From contig DYHY01000002.1 in NCBI GenBank assembly GCA_020723935.1, positions 1,612 through 18,375 on the forward strand: a DNA stretch of 16,764 nt. Reading direction: 5' to 3'. This document shows positions 12,768 through 16,764 of the stretch, in pieces. This DNA is from Candidatus Micrarchaeum sp. GTDB taxonomy: Archaea; SpSt-1190; DYHY01. The stretch's first letter is position 1. Each line of letters starts with the position of its first letter. Below the pieces are notes generated by a model. The model worked only from the letters and a program-made list of their open reading frames with translations, was not told the origin of the DNA and searched no databases. The position numbers were made by a program, and so were the translations under genes.

Positions 12768-13637
12768 GTGCCTCCAGAGGAATCTTCTCCCGAAGGGCAG
12801 CAGGGGCAGCAGCCGCAGGGCCGCCAGCACGAGCCGCCCGCGATAGCCCAGAAGGAGGGCTTCCCGAGGGAGGGGGACCTCGTCCTCTGCGAAATAAACT
12901 CCGTCAACCCCAACTGCGCGTTCGCGCGCCTCGAGGAATACAAGGGCCTGGAGGGCATGATCCACATCGCCGAGATCTCCACATCGTGGGTCAAGAACAT
13001 CCGCTCGGTCGTGAAGGAGGGCAAGAAGGTCGTCTGCCTCGTGATGAGGGTTGATCCCCACCGCGGGCACATCAACCTCTCCCTCAAGCGCGTGAGCGAG
13101 GTGGACAAGCGCCAGAAGTTCGAGCAGGTCAAGCGCGCGAGGAAGACGGCCCGGTTCATGGAGCTTGTCGCCCAGAAGGCGCTCGTCCCCAAGGGGATAA
13201 TTGAGGCGCTTGAGCGCGACTTCACCGAGGCCTATTTCGCGTTCGAGGAGGGTGCAAGGCGCGGCGCCGAGGCGCTCGCCGAGAAGGGGCTGGAGGCGGG
13301 CCTCGCCAGGGCGATAGCGGAGGTCGGCGCCGAGAACATATCCTTTCCGGAAGTGGCGCTCAAGGCGAGCGTGACGGTCAGCTCCTATTCGCCCGACGGC
13401 CTGGGGGCCGTGAAGAAGGTCCTCGCGTACGCCGAGAAGGCCGGGGCGACCGTTAGCTACATCAGCGCGCCCAAGTACAGGCTCGCCCTCGTCTCCTCCG
13501 ACTACAAGAGCGCGGAGAAGAAGCTGCGCGACATCGCTGACAGCCTCGCCGCCCTCTGCAAAAAGGAGGGGTGCGATAGGTTCGACTTCTCCCTTGTCAA
13601 GGAGGGCAACAAGGAGGAGGAAGTGCGCACTGGCTGA
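12768..13637 (+). CDS. eif2a: Translation initiation factor aIF2 subunit alpha
   Basis: The tRNA-stabilising subunit of aIF2. The N-terminal S1 domain (about 33-108) reads 'FPREGDLVLCEINSVNPNCA', 'YKGLEGMIHIAEISTSWVKN', 'VMRVDPHRGHINLSLKRVS'. A helical domain follows, then the C-terminal alpha-beta domain ('VSSYSPDGLGAVKKVLAYAE', 'KYRLALVSSDYKSAEKKLRD') that binds the gamma subunit. Start is GTG at 12768, giving an unusual Gln/Pro/Glu-rich leader of about 30 residues before the S1 domain; most archaeal homologues begin close to the S1 domain. There is no internal ATG/GTG close to the S1 domain in frame that I could identify. The end overlaps nop10. Confidence 0.95.
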   Translation: MPPEESSPEGQQGQQPQGRQHEPPAIAQKEGFPREGDLVLCEINSVNPNCAFARLEEYKGLEGMIHIAEISTSWVKNIRSVVKEGKKVVCLVMRVDPHRGHINLSLKRVSEVDKRQKFEQVKRARKTARFMELVAQKALVPKGIIEALERDFTEAYFAFEEGARRGAEALAEKGLEAGLARAIAEVGAENISFPEVALKASVTVSSYSPDGLGAVKKVLAYAEKAGATVSYISAPKYRLALVSSDYKSAEKKLRDIADSLAALCKKEGCDRFDFSLVKEGNKEEEVRTG

Positions 13638-13794
13638 CCTCCTGCGCTGCGAAAGCTGCCATCGATACACTTTAAAGGCGGTCTGCCCGGCCTGCGGCGG
13701 CCCGGCGGGGAACCCCCATCCGGCGAAATTCTCGCCCAAGGATCCCTACGGCAAGTACAGACGCATGATGAAGAAGGAGGCGGGGATTGAATGA
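13630..13794 (+). CDS. nop10: Nop10, H/ACA ribonucleoprotein subunit (apparent CTG start)
   Basis: Nop10 joins Cbf5, Gar1 and L7Ae in guide-RNA pseudouridylation. The core is unmistakable: 'LRCESCHRYTLKAVCPACGG' with C-x2-C and C-x2-C, then 'NPHPAKFSPKDPYGKYRRMM'. No ATG or GTG lies at the expected start. An in-frame TTG at 13594 would add a Lys/Arg-rich extension unlike the family and lacks a ribosome-binding site. A CTG at 13630 follows AAGGAGGAGG (13611-13620) at good spacing and yields a normal 54-residue protein, overlapping the aIF2 alpha stop by 8 nt. A CTG at 13642 is another option. Product certain, start uncertain. Confidence 0.9.
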   Translation: MADLLRCESCHRYTLKAVCPACGGPAGNPHPAKFSPKDPYGKYRRMMKKEAGIE

Positions 13795-14561
13795 TAGTCT
13801 GGAAGATCTTCGAGAAGCCTAGGCTCAAGAGCCCGATACTCGTCGAGGGCCTGCCCGGGATAGGGAACGTCGGGAAGGTGGCAAGCGAGTATTTCATAGA
13901 GAAGCTGCACGCAGTCAAGTTCGCCGAGCTCTACTCCGACCACTATCCCTACCACGTCTTCGTGAACGAGGACGACACCGTGGACCTCCCGAGGAACGAG
14001 TTCTACTACCACAAGGCCAAGAGGAAGGGCGAGCGCGACATCATAATAATCACGGGCGACATCCAGTCGATGACGCCGCACGGCCACTACGAGATCGCCA
14101 AGGCGATGCTGGACTTCTCCAAGGACTTCGGGGTGAAGACGATCTACACGCTCGGGGGCTTCGGGGTCCCGGCGCTCCCCAAGCATCCGAAGGTCATAGG
14201 CGCGGTCACCTTTCCGGAGCTGCGCGCCAAGTACGAGAAACTGGGCGTCAAGTTCGAGAGCGGCGAGCGCGTCGGGATAATCATCGGCGCCAGCGGCCTC
14301 CTGCTGGGCCTGGGGAAGCTCGACGACATGGAAGGGCTCTGCCTCATGGGCGAGACCCTCTCGAGGCCCATGTTCACGGACGCCAAGGCGGCGAAGGCCG
14401 TCCTCATCGAGCTGTCCAAGCTCCTGAAGCTCAAGGTCGACATGAAAGACCTGGACGACCGCTCCGTGGAGATGGACCGCGCGATCGCCAAGGCCAAGGA
14501 GATCGAGAAGTCGATGATGGACAAGGCGTCCGGAAAAGACGAGTTCCGCTACATCGGCTGA
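13791..14561 (+). CDS. PAC2 family protein (proteasome assembly chaperone-like)
   Basis: The 256-residue protein matches the archaeal PAC2/PbaB-like family. Landmarks are 'SPILVEGLPGIGNVGKVASE', 'FAELYSDHYPYHVFV', 'ERDIIIITGDIQSMTPHGHY', 'TIYTLGGFGVPALPKHPKV' and 'VGIIIGASGLLLGLGKL'. The C-terminus is a charged helical segment. Its ATG overlaps the nop10 TGA (ATGA at 13791-13794). The aIF2 alpha, nop10, PAC2 order is strongly conserved in archaea. The role in proteasome assembly is inferred from homologues. Confidence 0.92.
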   Translation: MIVWKIFEKPRLKSPILVEGLPGIGNVGKVASEYFIEKLHAVKFAELYSDHYPYHVFVNEDDTVDLPRNEFYYHKAKRKGERDIIIITGDIQSMTPHGHYEIAKAMLDFSKDFGVKTIYTLGGFGVPALPKHPKVIGAVTFPELRAKYEKLGVKFESGERVGIIIGASGLLLGLGKLDDMEGLCLMGETLSRPMFTDAKAAKAVLIELSKLLKLKVDMKDLDDRSVEMDRAIAKAKEIEKSMMDKASGKDEFRYIG

Positions 14562-14576
14562 AACCCGGCCGGCCCC

Positions 14577-15317
14577 TCAGAAAAGCTTCGGGACGTAGTG
14601 GTCTTCCTCGGCGCCCTTGAAGCTTCCGGCGTAGCGCGCGAGGTATTCGTACGCGCCCCTGGCGCGCGCGGCGATGCCCTTCTCGGAGGAGCGGCGCAGG
14701 ATGGATTCGGCCATCAGCGCGATTTTTCCCCCTCCCTGTCCGGGCCCTGGACGAGGAACGTCGCGGCGCCCTCCGACGATCTCAGCCGGAAGTGGCCGCG
14801 GTCCACCCGCGGGCTCCCCTTGTCGAAGACGAGGTGTTCCGGCTGCTCGGTCTCGTATGTCACGCGCCCGATGCAGGCCCTGTGGGTCCATGCGCCGTCG
14901 AAATCCGAGACGAGGGCGCCGACGACCTCGAGGCGCAGCTCGTCGTATTCGAACTCGCCCAGGCCGTCGTCAAAGGACGCCTTGCGGAAGGCCTGCGGCG
15001 GGAGGGAGACCGTGAGAACGCACGGCTCGAGGTTCGCGTAATCGCGCCCCTGTTCGTGCGAAGGACTAGCTCGGCGATTGGGCCACAGGAGAAGGAGACT
15101 ACATCCAGGTGCGGGTATTTGCGCGTCCTCAGCCGCTCCGTCTTCACGGCGAGGGCGCCGCCCGCGAGTGCAAGCTCGCCCGCCTGGCCGGCGGACCGCG
15201 GGTCGGTGCTCTCTCCGGTTATCCTCCAGCCCTCAGCTTCCCTCAAGATCCCGTCCGGATCGCGGGGATGCGCCTGTAGATTTCGTCTAGAGCTTCGGAT
15301 GCGGACAACGATGCCAT
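14577..15317 (-). pseudogene. Unrecognised protein gene with three apparent frameshifts at homopolymers
   Basis: Minus-strand coding signal runs from an ATG at 15317 to TGA at 14577-14579 but changes frame three times in the same direction. Segments are 'MASLSASEALDEIYRRIP'; then 'DPDGILREAEGWRITGES' to 'CGPIAELVLRTN'; then 'RDYANLEPCVLTVSLPPQAF' to 'EGAATFLVQGPDREGEK'; then 'IALMAESILRRSSEKGIA' to 'EEDHYVPKLF'. Breakpoints coincide with short homopolymers: G4 at 15264-15267, C4 at 15047-15050, and T5C5 at 14723-14732 (plus-strand bases). Restoring one base at each gives a protein of roughly 247 residues that I do not recognise. Decay is most likely; clustered assembly indels are the main alternative. 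No convincing promoter is visible. It converges on the PAC2 gene, 15 nt apart. Confidence 0.55.
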
Positions 15318-15513
15318 TGTTTTCCCCGGCCCTCCGCGGGAAGGGGAAGCCTCGCGCTTGAACGGGTTGCAGGTCGAGGGCGCGGGGCGCCGGAAAATCG
15401 CGCTTCGGGCAGCCGCGGGAACGGAGGGAAAAAAGGGAGCCGTTTTGGCGGCCAAACTCGATAAAAGTAGTTAATTTTCGGCGCCCTGGGTAGCCCAGCC
15501 CGGAAAAAACGAC
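15318..15513. other. Intergenic region upstream of the EndoQ-like gene
   Basis: This 196-nt spacer shows no tRNA, no convincing ORF and no repeat array. It holds a short inverted repeat TTTGG-CGG-CCAAA (15444-15456) immediately before AT-rich sequence (15460-15479) that contains the likely promoter. Confidence 0.5.
15461..15479 (+). promoter_or_regulatory. Probable promoter of the EndoQ-like gene, with adjacent 5-bp inverted repeat
   Basis: GATAAAAG and TTAATTTT are the only AT-rich stretches in the spacer, about 35-50 nt before the ATG at 15514, implying a slightly longer leader than elsewhere. The inverted repeat at 15444-15456 directly precedes them and could be an operator; this is speculative. 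Confidence 0.35.
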
Positions 15514-16764
15514 ATGACAATGAACGAGATAAACGCGGATTTCCACCTCCACAGCCCCTTCGCGAAAGCCGTGTCCCAGGACGTCTCGATAGACGCGCTC
15601 GCGGCGGTCGCGAAGAAGAAGGGTCTGGGCCTCGTCGGGACGGGCGACGCCCTGCATCCAGAATGGCTCGCGCAGATCAAGAGGATGCAGTACAACGACG
15701 CGACAGGGATCTTCACGCACGCCGAGACGGGCGTACAGTTCGTCCTCACCGCAGAAGTGGAGGACAAGGAGACGATCCACCACCTGATGATAATCCCCTC
15801 CCTCTCCGCCCTCGAGGAGCTCAAGAGCAAGCTCCAGAACTTCTCCAACAACTTCTCGGTCGAGGGGCGGCCCGCGATCGGCCTTTACGGCGAGGCCCTG
15901 GCCAACATGGTCCTGGATTCTGGCTGCCTCTTCGGCCCCGCGCACGCGTTCACCCCGTGGACGAGCGTCTACAAGGAGCACAATTCCCTCAGGGACTGCT
16001 ACAAGTCGGCGACGGACAAAATAAGCTTCCTCGAGATAGGCCTGTCGGCCGACACGTACCTCTCGGACAAGATGGCGGAGCTGCGCGCAATCCCCTTCCT
16101 CACCGGCTCGGACGCGCATTCGGCAAGCCCCCTGCGGGTGGGGCGCGAGTTCGTGCGCCTCGCCGTGAAGGGCGTCTCGTTCCCGGAGATAGAGCTCGCG
16201 ATCAAGGGCGAGGCCGGGCGGGCCATCGTGCTCAACGCGGGCCTCGATCCGCGCGAGGGCAAATACCACTGCACGGCCTGCACGAAATGCTACCAGAAGT
16301 ATTCGGCCGAGGAGGCGAGGTCGCTTGCGAACCGCTGCGTGAAATGCGGCGGGGCCATAAAGATGGGGGTGCGCGAGAGGATAGATCTCATCTCGGCTGG
16401 CGCCACGTCGTCCTCTCCGCCGGCGCGCCCGCCCTACCAGTACGTCGTGCCCCTCGCCGAGCTGATCTCCAAGGCCCTGCACACTCCCCAGGAGGAGGCC
16501 ATGCGCACGTACGACAAGATGGTCGCCGACTACGGGAGCGAGATAAGGATAATCCTGGACATGAGCCCCGACATCATAGAGAAGGACTATCCGCAGGTCG
16601 CCGAGGCGCTGAAGAAGTTCCGCGCCGGCGACGTCGTCTTCATCCCGGGCGGGGGAGGGAGGTACGGCCAATTGATAATCCCCGAAAGCGGCGAGGAGAT
16701 GAAGCGCATCGTGCGCGAGAGGAGCGACGAGATAAACTGCGTCTCCGGGATAAGCCAGAAGCCC
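15514..16764 (+). CDS. endQ: EndoQ-like PHP-domain endonuclease (TIGR00375 family), 3' end outside window
   Basis: The frame is open for 417 codons to the window edge. The PHP metal site is visible: 'ADFHLHSPF' (H11, H13), 'GTGDALHPEW' (D45, H48), E81 with H89/H90 in 'EVEDKETIHHLMIIPS', 'GPAHAFTPW' (H144), and 'TGSDAHSASPLRVG' (D200, H202). A zinc finger follows, 'CTACTKCYQKYS' and 'CVKCGGAIK' (about 253-278), then 'MGVRERIDLIS', the order seen in endonuclease Q. EndoQ of Thermococcales nicks DNA 5' of deaminated bases and abasic sites; that activity is inferred here. A second ATG at 15520 is an alternative start. It stands alone with its own promoter, next to a broken gene on the other strand. 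Confidence 0.87.
   Translation, partial: MTMNEINADFHLHSPFAKAVSQDVSIDALAAVAKKKGLGLVGTGDALHPEWLAQIKRMQYNDATGIFTHAETGVQFVLTAEVEDKETIHHLMIIPSLSALEELKSKLQNFSNNFSVEGRPAIGLYGEALANMVLDSGCLFGPAHAFTPWTSVYKEHNSLRDCYKSATDKISFLEIGLSADTYLSDKMAELRAIPFLTGSDAHSASPLRVGREFVRLAVKGVSFPEIELAIKGEAGRAIVLNAGLDPREGKYHCTACTKCYQKYSAEEARSLANRCVKCGGAIKMGVRERIDLISAGATSSSPPARPPYQYVVPLAELISKALHTPQEEAMRTYDKMVADYGSEIRIILDMSPDIIEKDYPQVAEALKKFRAGDVVFIPGGGGRYGQLIIPESGEEMKRIVRERSDEINCVSGISQKP

Noticed and set aside
12759-13739. A 326-codon minus-strand frame opposite aIF2 alpha
   Set aside because: Antisense shadow of a certain housekeeping gene.
15318-15513. A tRNA or other structured RNA in the spacer before the EndoQ-like gene
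   Set aside because: No T-arm GGTTCRANYCC pattern or cloverleaf pairing could be made on either strand.
14860-16671. A 603-codon open frame on the minus strand opposite the EndoQ-like gene
   Set aside because: It is the shadow of the strongly GC3-biased EndoQ-like gene; the plus-strand frame has clear PHP and zinc motifs. Only its last part (about 14990-15280) coincides with a real segment of the broken minus-strand gene.

Overview
The window is archaeal. Almost every gene is archaeal/eukaryotic-type information processing: aIF2 gamma and alpha, RNA polymerase subunits Rpo7, Rpo11 and Spt4, ribosomal proteins S24e, L44e and S27e, Nop10, a GINS subunit, an archaeal-type primase, a PAC2 protein and an EndoQ-like PHP nuclease. 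The DNA is GC-rich and genes are tightly packed. Many transcription units have an AT-rich TATA-like box about 25-35 nt before the start codon, so short-leader or leaderless mRNAs are likely. The primase carries the PriS catalytic domain and the PriL-type Fe-S cysteine domain on one chain. That arrangement is known from DPANN archaea such as Nanoarchaeum, so a DPANN-like lineage (for example Diapherotrites or Micrarchaeota) is my best inference; it is not proven.

Layout. (a) 1-623: 3' end of aIF2 gamma. (b) 729-4140: a lone glycosyltransferase N-terminal domain overlapping a complete GT4-type glycosyltransferase, then a DMT/EamA transporter and an unrecognised helical protein. (c) 4191-4595 (minus): a HIT-fold protein, divergent from (d) 4702-8294, an operon of zinc-ribbon/Hsp20-like protein, PIN nuclease, PPase-fold protein, Rpo7, Spt4, S24e, METTL5-like methyltransferase and Rpo11. 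(e) 8370-9863 fused primase and 10439-11056 GINS subunit, two replisome genes. (f) 12265-14561: operon L44e, S27e, aIF2 alpha, Nop10, PAC2. (g) 15514-end: EndoQ-like nuclease, cut by the window edge.

Between these units lie three minus-strand genes that all look broken: 9872-10312 (in-frame amber just after a signal peptide), 11077-12090 (amber plus two apparent frameshifts) and 14577-15317 (three apparent frameshifts, each at a homopolymer). Every recognised plus-strand gene in the same window reads cleanly, so this looks like local gene decay or recoding and not uniformly poor sequence.

The most unusual content is a set of apparent pseudoenzymes embedded in housekeeping context. The family I pyrophosphatase homologue has lost the three signature aspartates. 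The HIT protein has lost the second (catalytic) and third histidines of its triad. The small glycosyltransferase has only the acceptor-side half of the GT-B fold and sits in front of an intact paralogue. Intact reading frames and conserved fold residues suggest that these proteins are kept for non-catalytic, regulatory or binding roles.
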